Positions 1-8,105 of a stretch of 64,000 nt of DNA are shown here, piece by piece. The DNA is taken from NCBI RefSeq assembly GCF_014649495.1, contig NZ_BMTD01000008.1, positions 186,001 to 250,000 of the forward strand. The letters are read 5' to 3'. The translations under genes were made by a program, and so were the position numbers. Source of the DNA: Streptomyces filipinensis (lineage in GTDB: Bacteria; Actinomycetota; Actinomycetes; Streptomycetales; Streptomycetaceae). The notes under the pieces were generated by a model. That model saw nothing but the letters and a program-made list of their open reading frames with translations, ran no database searches and was not told the DNA's origin. Numbering within the stretch: the stretch's first letter is position 1; the number at the start of each line of letters is the position of its first letter.

Positions 1-336
1 CTGGAAGGCCAGCAGGGAGTCCAGGAAGTCCGGCACCTGGAAGCCGCCCTCGGCCCAGCGGTGCAGGTCCTTCACGAGGGCCTGGTGGTAGGCCTCGTCG
101 TGCGGGAGCAGCGGGGACAGCTCTTCGACCGCGTCGACGACACGCCGTACGGCGGCCTCGGCGTCGGCCGCGGCCGGGGCACCCTCGGCGTCGAAGTCGA
201 TCGATCCGTCCTTGGACTGCCATGGCCGGATCTGCTCCACGGCATCCTTGAGCACGGGCCAGGCCGGATGCTCCACCACCCTGGTCAGCGAAGAAACCTG
301 TCCCTTCGCACCCGCCTGCACAAGAATTTCCGTCAT
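1..336 (-). CDS. DUF6421 family protein, N-terminal part (runs off the left edge)
   Basis: The first 112 codons of a minus-strand gene are present; the rest lies outside the window. The protein begins MTEILVQAGAKGQVSSL and continues with a hydrophilic, acidic stretch (WQSKDGSIDFDAEG, then EELSPLLPHDEAYH). I recognise this opening as typical of the DUF6421 family, which is common in Streptomyces and has no assigned function. The start is well supported: the ATG at 336-334 is preceded on its strand by GGAGG seven bases upstream. No signal peptide or membrane segment is seen in the visible part. The family assignment rests on remembered similarity. Confidence 0.72.
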   Translation of the reverse strand, partial: MTEILVQAGAKGQVSSLTRVVEHPAWPVLKDAVEQIRPWQSKDGSIDFDAEGAPAAADAEAAVRRVVDAVEELSPLLPHDEAYHQALVKDLHRWAEGGFQVPDFLDSLLAFQ

Positions 337-728
337 GTCCCATCCTCCACGGGAGAAGCTCGCGTAAGGACACCGTATGCATACCCCGTTTCAGCCAGCA
401 AGAGGCAAGCTCAGGAAATTATTCTGTCCACCGCCTTGGTCACCGATATTTTTCCTGCCGTAAACCGTGACGGCGCTCACTTCCATCACCTCGGCCCGAC
501 GCTCGCCAGCACGCCGCGGAGCTGTCAAGCGTGCGGGGACTCGCCCACGACAGGGTGACGGCGGGGGCGCATACCGGCCAGCAGACGCCCGCCACACACC
601 CGGATGCCTCGTGCACGTGCGGGTTCATCGCCGGGCCCGGCCATTAGGCTGCGACTCTGCCCGCGCGGACGACGGCGTCCGCCCGTCCCGCGCGCGCCGA
701 GCCGCCGTCGACGGAAGCGAGTTGAACC
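337..728. other. Gene-free stretch with an AT-rich promoter region
   Basis: I see no convincing gene here. The part from about 365 to 475 is distinctly richer in A and T than its surroundings and probably carries the promoter of the DUF6421 gene. It contains the perfect 10-base palindrome GTATGCATAC at 375-384, about 40 bases upstream of the DUF6421 start. The right part leads into the glycerophosphodiesterase gene. Confidence 0.4.
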
Positions 729-1412
729 TTGAACTTCCTTACCATCGGTCACCGCGGGGTCATGGGTGTCGAGCCCGAGAACACCCTTCGTTCCTTCGTC
801 GCCGCGCAGGACGCCGGCCTCGACCTGATCGAACTCGATCTGCACCTGAGCAAGGACGGCGCCCTCGTCGTCATGCACGACGCGGAGGTGGACCGTACGA
901 CCGACGGCACCGGAGCGATCGCCGACAAGACCCTGGCCGAGCTGCGGTCCCTGGACGCGGGTCGCGGCGAGCGGGTGCCGGTGTTCGAGGAGGTGCTGGA
1001 CGCGGTGCGGACACCGCTGCAGGCGGAGATCAAGGATGTGGCGGCGGCCCGGGCCCTCGCGGCGGTGATGCGCGAGCGCGACCTGGTCGGGCGCGTGGAG
1101 GTGTCCTCCTTCCACGACGACGCGGTCGCCGAGATCACGCGGCTGGTGCCGGGGGTGCGCACGGCGCTGGTCGCCAGCCGCTACGGCACGGACGTGGTGG
1201 AGCGGGCGGTCGCCGTGGGCGCGGCGACCGTCTGCCTCAACATCCGCCGGCTGACCCTGGAGGTCGTCGAGCACGCGCGCGCGTCCGGGCTGCGGATCAT
1301 CGGCTGGGTCGTCAACACCCAGGACCATCTCCGGCTGGTACGCGCCCTGGAGCTGGACGGCGCGACGACCGACTTCCCGCAGATCAAACGCACCGGGCGC
1401 TTCACCGCGTAG
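729..1412 (+). CDS. Glycerophosphodiester phosphodiesterase family protein
   Basis: A 227-residue cytoplasmic-type GDPD with no signal peptide. The N terminus carries the family signature GHRG (residues 7-10) followed by EPENT, and ELDLHLSKDGALVVMHD further on supplies the ExD metal-binding pair and the HD motif. Members of this TIM-barrel family hydrolyse glycerophosphodiesters to an alcohol and glycerol-3-phosphate. The length matches the short bacterial class. The start is TTG at 729: an in-frame TGA at 723-725 lies just upstream and GHRG must be retained, so there is no practical alternative; a purine-rich GGAAGCGAG lies before it. It converges with the downstream acetyltransferase gene, with 35 bases between the two stops. 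Confidence 0.88.
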   Translation: MNFLTIGHRGVMGVEPENTLRSFVAAQDAGLDLIELDLHLSKDGALVVMHDAEVDRTTDGTGAIADKTLAELRSLDAGRGERVPVFEEVLDAVRTPLQAEIKDVAAARALAAVMRERDLVGRVEVSSFHDDAVAEITRLVPGVRTALVASRYGTDVVERAVAVGAATVCLNIRRLTLEVVEHARASGLRIIGWVVNTQDHLRLVRALELDGATTDFPQIKRTGRFTA

Positions 1413-1447
1413 GGGTCGCGCGGCGCGCTGGGGTCAACCCGGGACCC

Positions 1448-1987
1448 TCACGCGAGCTTCTTGACCAGCAGCTCGAACTGCAGGTCGGGGCGCTGCGGGA
1501 TGCCGAAGCGCTCGTCGCCGTACGGGAACGGGCTCATCTTTCCCGTACGGCGGTAGCCGCGGCGCTCGTACCAGGCGATCAGGTCGTCCCGCACGGAGAT
1601 CACCGTCATGTGCATCTCGGTGACGCCCCAGGTCTCGCGGGCCCGGCGCTCCGCCTCCGTCATGACCGTCTTGCCGAGGCCCTCGCCCTGCAGGCCGGGA
1701 CTGACCGCGAACATGCCGAAGTAGGCGTGCTCGCCGCGGTGTTCCAGCTGGCAGCAGGCGACGATCCGGCCGTCCTGCTCCACCGTCAGCAGCCGGCTGT
1801 CGGGCGACTTGATGACCTCCAGCACGCCCTCCGGGTCCGTCCGCTGTCCCTCCAGGATGTCCGCCTCGGTGGTCCACCCGGCCCGGCTGGCGTCCCCGCG
1901 GTAGGCCGACTCGATCAGCGTGACCAGCGCGTCGACGTCGGCGTCGGTGGCGTCGCGGAAGGTGGGTCCGGTGGAGGCGGTGTCCAT
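1448..1987 (-). CDS. GNAT family N-acetyltransferase
   Basis: A 179-residue protein with a standard GNAT fold. The opening FRDATDADVDALVTLIESAYRG is the usual beta1-alpha1, and the acetyl-CoA-binding stretch around VSPGLQGEGLGKTVM matches the Q/RxxGxG/A pyrophosphate loop. Later AWYERRGYRRTG is the conserved FYxxxGF-like segment near the C terminus. The substrate cannot be predicted. Similar actinobacterial proteins are annotated only as GNAT acetyltransferases. It is a single gene, reading away from the glyoxalase-like gene at 2057, with about 70 bases shared between the two starts as a divergent promoter region. Confidence 0.85.
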   Translation of the reverse strand: MDTASTGPTFRDATDADVDALVTLIESAYRGDASRAGWTTEADILEGQRTDPEGVLEVIKSPDSRLLTVEQDGRIVACCQLEHRGEHAYFGMFAVSPGLQGEGLGKTVMTEAERRARETWGVTEMHMTVISVRDDLIAWYERRGYRRTGKMSPFPYGDERFGIPQRPDLQFELLVKKLA

Positions 1988-2056
1988 GGGCGGCCTTTCG
2001 GTCTCGGGCGTGGCAGAGCCAGGGTCGAGGGTAACCCTGCCCTAGGCTGCGCCTGC

Positions 2057-2449
2057 ATGGTGCACGTACTCAGCAGCCGGACCCTGCTCACCCCCACCGA
2101 CCCCGAGCGCTCCAGGGCCTTCTACGGCGGGCAGCTGGGGCTCGCCGTCTACCGCGAGTTCGGTACGGGCCCCGAGCGCGGGACGGTCTACTTCCTCGGC
2201 GGCGGCTTCCTGGAGGTCTCGGGCAGGTCCGAGACGCCCCCGTCGCCCGCGGTCCGGCTGTGGTTGCAGGTGGACGACGTGACGGCCGCGCACGAGGAGT
2301 TGCGGGCGAAGGGCGTCCCGGTCGTCCGGCCGCCCGTGAAGGAGCCGTGGGGCCTGGTCGAGATGTGGATCGCCGACCCGGACGGCACCCGCATCGCGCT
2401 GGTGGAGGTCCCCGCGGACCATCCGCTGCGGTACCGGCCGGGGACCTAG
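2057..2449 (+). CDS. VOC (glyoxalase/bleomycin resistance) family protein
   Basis: A single-module VOC protein of 130 residues. It shows the typical beta-alpha-beta-beta-beta pattern: LSSRTLLTPTDPERSRAFYGGQLGL at the N terminus and WIADPDGTRIALVEVP at the C terminus, where the conserved DPDG-x-I-x-L/V turn supplies the second metal-side glutamate. One 130-residue unit must dimerise to make a complete active site. Substrate unknown; possibilities include small-molecule resistance, methylglyoxal handling or ring-cleavage chemistry. The start is the ATG at 2057, because an upstream extension in the same frame runs through the neighbouring acetyltransferase gene and has no coding character. Confidence 0.85.
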   Translation: MVHVLSSRTLLTPTDPERSRAFYGGQLGLAVYREFGTGPERGTVYFLGGGFLEVSGRSETPPSPAVRLWLQVDDVTAAHEELRAKGVPVVRPPVKEPWGLVEMWIADPDGTRIALVEVPADHPLRYRPGT

Positions 2450-2550
2450 GGGTGCCGTTCGGATCAGGCCGGCCGTGACGAACAGTACGGACTGGCAGAC
2501 CTGGTGACACCGGAACGATCCAGACGACACCCCCTGGCGGCCCGCCCCGT

Positions 2551-3483
2551 CCGGGTCTGGTCCCGGTGGTGAGCAGGTGGCCGCTGACGCCGCGCAGCGA
2601 GGGCACGGACTCGGTCCGCCGCAACGCCCCCAGGACCGGCGTCCGGCGCGGCGGGTCGAGCCAGGACGCGATGTCGCCCGTCAGCCAGGCCGCGCCTTCG
2701 AGGCCGTACCGCGCGTGCGGTGTCAGGCCGGCGTCCGCGAACTCGGCGGGGACGTCCTTTGGCGCGGGGAAGTACGCCGTGGTGGACATCGCCTTGCTCC
2801 CGGGGCGGATCGAGCGGGCGGTGGGAGAGCCGGCCGGCCTGATGACCGGGCTGTCGGCGCCCGGGCGGGCACGTCCGGCGGGATCGGGGCGGGCGCGTCC
2901 GACCAGGGCGGGGCGGGCACCTCGGGCCGGGCCGCGGCGGGCGCCTCCGGGGCGCGGCCGGGCCGCAGCCGCCCGTCCCCGGCCGCGGCGTCGACGTACA
3001 TGCCCCTGGCGAGGGTGTCGTGCAGTCCCGCGCACCGGTTGATCGCGGCGACGACGAGACCTGCGGGCCGTGCCACCCGCCGTGCCTGGGCGAGGGCCCG
3101 GACCCGGTCGGCACGCTCCGGCAGGTGGTGGAGCGGCCCGAGGAGCAGTACGACGTCCACGGACGCGTCCGGCACGTCCAGGGCGTGGGCGCCGCCGTGG
3201 CGGGCCCGCGCGCCCGGCAGCGGTGCCGCCCGTGCGACGTGCCCGGGTACCCGGTCGAGGAGTTCCACGTCGTGGCCGCCGGCGGCGAGCCACTCGGCGT
3301 GCGCGCCGCTGCCGCCGCCCACGCCGAGGATCCGGGCCGGAGCGGGCGGCAGGATCCTGCGCAGGACGTCCTGGGTGCGCCAGCACTCCGGCGGCCGGCG
3401 CCCGCGCGCAGCCGGGCGTCCTCCCGGTCACGTCCGTGGTACTCGGCGGTCTCCCCGGCCGACGAGGGTGCCGTGGTGTCCAC
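2551..3483 (-). pseudogene. Broken class I SAM-dependent methyltransferase
   Basis: The pieces of one methyltransferase lie in order on the minus strand but in three reading frames. The N terminus (GTG at 3483, MDTTAPSSAGETAEY...) runs to GAGR and then loses its frame; one missing base restores RTQDVLRRILPPAP and then the SAM-binding VGGGSGAHAEWLAAGG in the next frame. That frame continues through DVVLLLGPLHHLPERADRV (motif II/III region) and HDTLARGMY. After DGRLRPG there is a proline- and alanine-rich stretch of roughly 170 bases, and then the C-terminal part (STTAYFPAPKDVPAEFADAG to SGHLLTTGTRPG) resumes in another frame. At least two frame changes plus an apparent insertion make it non-functional as written, unless they are sequencing errors. 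The C-terminal fragment has its own ATG near 2789 with GGGAGC upstream. Confidence 0.75.
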
Positions 3484-3658
3484 GGGCTCCAGGGCCGGAT
3501 CCCTTGTGCACCGCGTTCCCCTCCGGCAAGTGATGTCCCGCGCCCGCGGGGCCGTCCCGGATAGCCGGGGCGGGAAGCCGGGGTTAGCGTGCGGGAGAGG
3601 CCTCTGTGCGGGGCGGCAGTCCGCCCCGGCCGGGAGGAACCGTCATGAAGGAACCGCC

Positions 3659-4423
3659 ATGAAGTTCGACAAGCCGGTGACCGGCGGACCGTGCTGGACC
3701 GAGCTGGGGACCAGTGATCTGGAGGGCGCCAAGCGGTTCTACACCGAGCTGTTCGGGTGGCGGCCGCAGACCGATCCCCGCCAGGAGGCGGGCGGATACA
3801 CGGTGGCGCACCTGGGGGACGCGGCGGTCGCCGCGCTCACCCCGCTGTACCAGGAGTCCCAGCCGGTGGCGTGGAACGTCTCCTTCGCGGTGGCCGACGC
3901 GGACGCCGCCGTGCGACGCGTGGAGGAGGCCGGCGGGACGGTGGTCCTCGGCCCGATGGACGTGTTCGACGTGGGCCGGTTCGCGGTGGCCCTCGATCCG
4001 ACGGGCGCGGTGTTCCAGCTGTGGCAGGCGCGGTCCTTCCCGGGCGCCGGGCTGTTCGACGCGCCCGGCACGCTCGGCTGGGTGGAGCTGGCGACCCGGC
4101 ACACCGAGCGGGCCCGGGACTTCTACACCACGGTGTTCGGCTGGAGCGTCAACGCCTCGCCGTGGTACACGCAGTGGGGAGTCGACGGCGAGGACTTCGG
4201 CGGTATGGCGGACATGGGCGACCGGTTCCCGCCCGAGGTGGCGCCGCACTGGCTGCCGTACTTCGCGGTGGAGGACGTGGACGCGACGGCCGGGATCGCG
4301 GAGCGGGCGGGCGGTGCCGTCGTGCTGGCGCCCGTCTCGGTGCCGGACGGCCCGCGCATCGCGGTGCTGCGGGATCCGCAGGGCGCGGCGTTCGGCGTGC
4401 ACCGGGCCGGTGCGGAGGGCTGA
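3659..4423 (+). CDS. Two-domain VOC family protein
   Basis: A 254-residue tandem glyoxalase-fold protein. Domain one spans about residues 8-120 (GPCWTELGTSDLEGAKRFY ... VALDPTGAVFQLWQ) and domain two about 130-250 (LGWVELATRHTERARDFY ... VLRDPQGAAFGVHR). Each repeats the same FY-T/E-LFGW opening and the DP-x-G turn, so the gene is an internal duplication of a VOC module and one chain can form the complete barrel. Streptomyces has several of these, often annotated as hydroxylase or glyoxalase-like; the substrate is unknown. The start is the ATG at 3659, with AAGGA upstream; an out-of-frame ATG at 3645 is not used. The aldo/keto reductase gene follows 72 bases downstream on the same strand. Confidence 0.85.
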   Translation: MKFDKPVTGGPCWTELGTSDLEGAKRFYTELFGWRPQTDPRQEAGGYTVAHLGDAAVAALTPLYQESQPVAWNVSFAVADADAAVRRVEEAGGTVVLGPMDVFDVGRFAVALDPTGAVFQLWQARSFPGAGLFDAPGTLGWVELATRHTERARDFYTTVFGWSVNASPWYTQWGVDGEDFGGMADMGDRFPPEVAPHWLPYFAVEDVDATAGIAERAGGAVVLAPVSVPDGPRIAVLRDPQGAAFGVHRAGAEG

Positions 4424-4494
4424 GCGGACGCTTGCCTTGGAGAGCACTCCAGCTCCTAGCGTCGCAGACACCACCTGCCGAAAGGGAAGCACAC

Positions 4495-5547
4495 GTGCGG
4501 TACACACTGTTCGGACGGACCGGTCTGCGCGTCAGCGAGCTGGCGCTCGGCACGATGACCTTCGGGGACGACGTGGACTGGGGTGCCGACAAGGCGACCA
4601 GCGCCCGGATCCTCGACACCTACGCCGACGCGGGCGGCAACGTCGTCGACACCGCGAACAACTACACCTCGGGCAGTTCCGAGCGGATCCTCGGCGAACT
4701 GCTGTCCGGGCGCCGCGACCGGTTCGTGCTGGCGAGCAAGTACACCTGCGGCACCCGCGACGGCGACCCCAACGCCGCGGGCAACCACCGCAAGAACCTG
4801 GTGCGGTCGGTCGAGGAGAGCCTGCGGCGGCTGCGCACCGACCGGCTCGACGTGCTGTGGGTGCACGCCCGGGACAACTTCACGCCGGTGGAGGAGGTGA
4901 TGCGTGCCCTGGACGACGCCGTGCGGGCCGGCAAGGTGCTCTACGTGGGCGTGTCGGACTGGCCGGCCTGGGAGATCGCCCAGGCCAACACCCTTGCCGA
5001 AATGCGGGGTTGGACGAGCTTCGCCGGTTCGCAGCTGCGGTACAGCCTGCTGGAGCGCACGCCGGAGCGGGAACTGCTCCCCCAGGCCCGGGCGTTCGAT
5101 CTCGCCGTGTTCGCCTGGGCTCCGCTGGCGGCGGGCAGGCTCACGGGGAAGTACCGGCGCGGGGAGCGGGGCCGGCTGGACGTGCTGGGAGAGCGGCCGA
5201 AGGCGTGGGAGGAGGATGTCATCGGTGTGGTCCTGGACGTCGCCGAGCAGGGCGGCTGGAGCCCGGCGCAGGTGGCTCTGGCCTGGCTGCTGGGCCGTCC
5301 CGGGAACGTCGTACCGATCATCTCCGCCACCAGGCCGGAGCAGTTGGCGGACAACCTCGCGAGCACCGGGGTGCGGCTGGACGAGGAAGCGGTGAAGCGG
5401 CTGGACGAGGTGAGCGCGGTCCCGCTGGGCTTCCCGCACGACTTCCTGCGCGAGCCGCCCGTCACGCGCAACGTGTACGGCGACCGCTGGCCGGACATCG
5501 AGGACCGCCGGTCCACCCACCGTCGTACGGCGCACGACGTGCTGTAG
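4495..5547 (+). CDS. Aldo/keto reductase
   Basis: A 350-residue NAD(P)H-dependent reductase of the aldo/keto reductase superfamily. The catalytic tetrad is visible: Asp in VVDTANNY, Tyr of the same motif, Lys in LASKYT and His in LWVHARDN. The cofactor side is seen in the C-terminal GNVVPIISATRPEQLADN segment. The protein resembles the YajO/Tas-like group in which TGL...ALGTMTFG opens the barrel. The physiological substrate is unknown. The start is GTG at 4495, with AAAGGGA eight bases before it. It ends 10 bases from the end of the convergent MarR gene. Confidence 0.9.
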   Translation: MRYTLFGRTGLRVSELALGTMTFGDDVDWGADKATSARILDTYADAGGNVVDTANNYTSGSSERILGELLSGRRDRFVLASKYTCGTRDGDPNAAGNHRKNLVRSVEESLRRLRTDRLDVLWVHARDNFTPVEEVMRALDDAVRAGKVLYVGVSDWPAWEIAQANTLAEMRGWTSFAGSQLRYSLLERTPERELLPQARAFDLAVFAWAPLAAGRLTGKYRRGERGRLDVLGERPKAWEEDVIGVVLDVAEQGGWSPAQVALAWLLGRPGNVVPIISATRPEQLADNLASTGVRLDEEAVKRLDEVSAVPLGFPHDFLREPPVTRNVYGDRWPDIEDRRSTHRRTAHDVL

Positions 5548-5557
5548 GCGCGCGCTC

Positions 5558-6166
5558 CTAGGCGCGCAGTGCGCCCATGTGGCCTTCCAGGCGGCTGAGC
5601 AACTCGGCGAGCAGGCCGGCGAGTTCTCCCTGACCGTCGGGGGTCAGCACCGACAGTACGGCGGTCTCGTAGGCGAGTTGGTCCGGGAGGATGCCGTCGA
5701 CCAGGTCGCGGCCGGCGTCGGTGAGACGGAGGTGGGCGACGCGGCGGTCGCGGGTGTCGCCTCGCCGCTCGACCAGACCGCGCTCGGTCAGCTGCTTGAC
5801 CCGCTTGGTGACGGCGGCCCCGGAGGAGAAGGTCTCCCGGGCCAGCTCCCCTGGGGTCAGCTCGTGTCCGGTGCGGCGCAGCGCCCCCAGCAGGTCGAAC
5901 TCGGGACGGCTGAGCTCGGCCCGGCGCAGCGGCGCGTCCTCCGCCTGCTGGAGCAACGCGGCGCAGCGGTTGATCCGGCCGATGACCTCCATGGGCCCGG
6001 TGTCCAGCTCGGGGTGAACGGCCTGCCACTGCCGGACCACGGTGGCGACGGTGTCATGACGGCCGGCGGTGCGGGTGCCCGCGCCGGGGGCGGTGTCCGT
6101 GCCGCCGGCGGTGTCCGTGCCGGCCGTGTCCTGCGCCGGCGTCCGTGCGCCGTTCGTCGCCGTCAT
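5558..6166 (-). CDS. MarR family transcriptional regulator
   Basis: A 202-residue winged-helix regulator. The first 45 or so residues are a low-complexity Thr/Gly/Ala tail. The MarR core follows: RPEFDLLGALRRTGHELTPGELARETFSSGAAVTKRVKQLTERGLVERRGDTRDRR contains the recognition helix and the wing with the DxRxR motif. The start codon overlaps the stop of the FUSC gene by four bases (ATGA at 6163-6166), so the two are one transcript and probably translationally coupled. A perfect palindrome upstream of the FUSC gene (7905-7918) is a plausible binding site, which would make the pair an autoregulated efflux unit responding to a small aromatic ligand. Confidence 0.9.
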   Translation of the reverse strand: MTATNGARTPAQDTAGTDTAGGTDTAPGAGTRTAGRHDTVATVVRQWQAVHPELDTGPMEVIGRINRCAALLQQAEDAPLRRAELSRPEFDLLGALRRTGHELTPGELARETFSSGAAVTKRVKQLTERGLVERRGDTRDRRVAHLRLTDAGRDLVDGILPDQLAYETAVLSVLTPDGQGELAGLLAELLSRLEGHMGALRA

Positions 6167-7884
6167 GGCCGTATGTCCTCCGTCGTCCTGCCCTGGTCCC
6201 GGTCCCTGCCGTCGTCCTGATGCCGGCCCGGGGCCTGAGCCTGGTCATGGTTCCACGGTACGAGCCCCTGGCGTCGTACCGTCGCCGCGAGCGTACGGTG
6301 TCCGGACCGCTCGGCGAGTACGACCCGCTCCTCGGGCAGGGCGCGCTGCCACCACTCGCCGGACGCGGCGTCGGCCGTGGCGCGCAGATCGACGAGGGCC
6401 GCGGCGAGGGTGCGGCGGGCGGACTCCAGGGCACCGGGTGCCGGGTGCGGCTCGGCCAGCAGCCGGGCGGCGTTCTCGCGGGCGCGTTCCGCGGTGGTCG
6501 ACGCGTGTTCGAGGCGGTCGCCCGCGCGCCGGTTGGTGACGGCGACGGCCGCGACGAAGCCGGCCAGCGCGCCGACGAGGGTGTCCGCGACCCGCTCGGT
6601 GATCAGCTCGGCCGGGTCCTGGGCGCGGGCGAACTCGGTGACGAGCAGGGCCATCGGGGTGACGCAGACGGTGCCCAGCCAGTAGTTGCGGCCGATCAGC
6701 GCCTCCGCGCCGAAGTTGAGGGCCAGGGTGCACAGCACCAGGACGGCCGGGTGGAGATGGGCGAGCGGGACGAGCGCGGCGAAGAGGAACACGCCGACGA
6801 CGTTGCCGACCACGCGCTGGATGGCGCGGCTCCAGGTGAGCGTGACGTTGGCCTGGTGGAGGGAGGCCGCGGTGACCAGCGCCCAGTAGGGACGCCCGAC
6901 CCCGAGCGCGAGGGAGGCGTAGCCGGCCAGGGCGCAGCCGGTCGCGGTGCGCACCGCGAGGGGGGTGAGGGGGGTGAGGGGGGCCAGGCGGTGCCGCAAC
7001 GGCCTTCGGGGCAGGTCGAGTTCGGCGTCCACGCCGAGGAGTTCACCGGCGGCCTCGGCCGTGGCGCCGACGCGCGGGATCCGGCCGGTGCCGCGCAGCG
7101 CGCGGGCCCATGCGCGCAGCCGTGCGGGATCGGTGTCGGCGGGGGCGGCGAGGGCGACCTCGGCGCGGACGAGGAGCCGTTCCAGGGCGCGCCGGGTGCG
7201 GTCGGGCCGGGCGCCCGCGGCGAGCAGCGACTGCCAGGCGGCGTGGACCGCGGCGGCGGCCGAGGCCCGGGCCCGGGCATGACCGTCGCCGGTGCCGCGC
7301 GTGTCGGCGTATCCGGCGGCGGCGTTCAGGGCCTGGGCGGTGGCGCGGCGCTCGGGGCCGTGCGGGCGGAGCAGTCCGGGCGCCATGCCCACCAGCCAGG
7401 CCCAGACGCCGGCCGTCAGGGCCAGCCCGAGGTGGGCGGGCACCTGGGCGAGGGTCTGCGGCGCGAACAGCGAGGCGGAGCTGATGAAGGTCAGCACGAC
7501 GTGGGCGGGCGGTCCGAGGCGGGTGGCGTCGCACGCGGCCTTCTGGACGGCCGCCATCACGGCGCCGACGGTGACCAGCACGACGGGATCGGCGGTGAGC
7601 GACGCGGCGAGCAGGGCGACGGCCAGGCCGCCGACCATGCCGAGCACGACCCCCGCGAGAACGCGGGCGCGGGCGGCGTAGGGCCGGTTGTGGCCGTAGA
7701 GCGCGCACAGCGATCCGGCCATCGTGTACATCGCGAGGTCGAGGCGGCCGAGGGCCAGCAGGATCAGGTTGGGCGGGGCGACCGCGGCGACCACGCTCAG
7801 CGCGGGCTTGAACCAGATGTCGGAGGGCCGCCCGAGGCGGAGCACTCCGGCGAGGGGAAGTCGATGGAGGGTCGCGCTGCTCAT
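6163..7884 (-). CDS. FUSC family membrane transporter
   Basis: A 573-residue integral membrane protein of the fusaric-acid-resistance / aromatic-acid-exporter type. Two blocks of hydrophobic helices are evident, one at about residues 20-160 and one at about 320-440, separated and followed by hydrophilic alpha-helical regions (residues 170-310 and 450-573), which is the usual FUSC layout. It most likely exports aromatic or amphipathic acids. The start is taken as the ATG at 7884; no Shine-Dalgarno precedes it, but TTAAAT at 7890-7895 sits at the distance expected of a -10 box for a leaderless transcript. The MarR gene overlaps its end by four bases. Confidence 0.87.
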   Translation of the reverse strand: MSSATLHRLPLAGVLRLGRPSDIWFKPALSVVAAVAPPNLILLALGRLDLAMYTMAGSLCALYGHNRPYAARARVLAGVVLGMVGGLAVALLAASLTADPVVLVTVGAVMAAVQKAACDATRLGPPAHVVLTFISSASLFAPQTLAQVPAHLGLALTAGVWAWLVGMAPGLLRPHGPERRATAQALNAAAGYADTRGTGDGHARARASAAAAVHAAWQSLLAAGARPDRTRRALERLLVRAEVALAAPADTDPARLRAWARALRGTGRIPRVGATAEAAGELLGVDAELDLPRRPLRHRLAPLTPLTPLAVRTATGCALAGYASLALGVGRPYWALVTAASLHQANVTLTWSRAIQRVVGNVVGVFLFAALVPLAHLHPAVLVLCTLALNFGAEALIGRNYWLGTVCVTPMALLVTEFARAQDPAELITERVADTLVGALAGFVAAVAVTNRRAGDRLEHASTTAERARENAARLLAEPHPAPGALESARRTLAAALVDLRATADAASGEWWQRALPEERVVLAERSGHRTLAATVRRQGLVPWNHDQAQAPGRHQDDGRDRDQGRTTEDIRP

Positions 7885-7889
7885 GGCAT

Positions 7890-7920
7890 TCAATTTAACA
7901 TGTGTTTTACTCGTAAAATT
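7890..7920 (-). promoter_or_regulatory. Probable MarR operator and leaderless promoter of the FUSC-MarR operon
   Basis: This AT-rich island in very GC-rich DNA contains the perfect inverted repeat TTTTAC-TC-GTAAAA at 7905-7918. A wider, less perfect dyad (AATTTAAC / GTAAAATT arms) surrounds it. A -10-like TTAAAT on the minus strand lies 6-7 bases from the FUSC start codon. The operator position, upstream of and next to the -10, fits repression by the MarR protein encoded at the end of the same operon. The link is inferred from position and symmetry. Confidence 0.6.
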
Positions 7921-7930
7921 TCCCGGGCTC

Positions 7931-7978
7931 TCGCCGGCTCCTTCGCCGACTCCATCGCCGGATTCTTCGCCCGGCTTC
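7931..7978. repeat. Four imperfect 12-base tandem repeats
   Basis: Four consecutive 12-base units starting TCGCC occupy the region between the FUSC and DUF5134 genes: TCGCCGGCTCCT, TCGCCGACTCCA, TCGCCGGATTCT and TCGCCCGGCTTC. Their role is unknown; they may be simple slippage products or an upstream protein-binding array. Confidence 0.7.
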
Positions 7979-8105
7979 TTCCGGGAGGCGCGTTCACCTG
8001 CCGTGCTCCGCCGAGTGCTCCCCGTGTACACCCTTGCGCTCGCGTGCGCTCCGCATGACGTGGGCATCGCATCCCTCGAACCCACCGTCGAGCGGGGAGG
8101 TGCGC

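Noticed and set aside
375-384. GTATGCATAC palindrome as an operator
   Set aside because: A 10-base palindrome alone is too short to claim a regulator; it is noted only as part of the promoter region.
467-2449. A 660-codon frame ending with the VOC protein
   Set aside because: Only the last 130 codons (from 2057) have protein character; the rest is a shadow of the phosphodiesterase and acetyltransferase genes.
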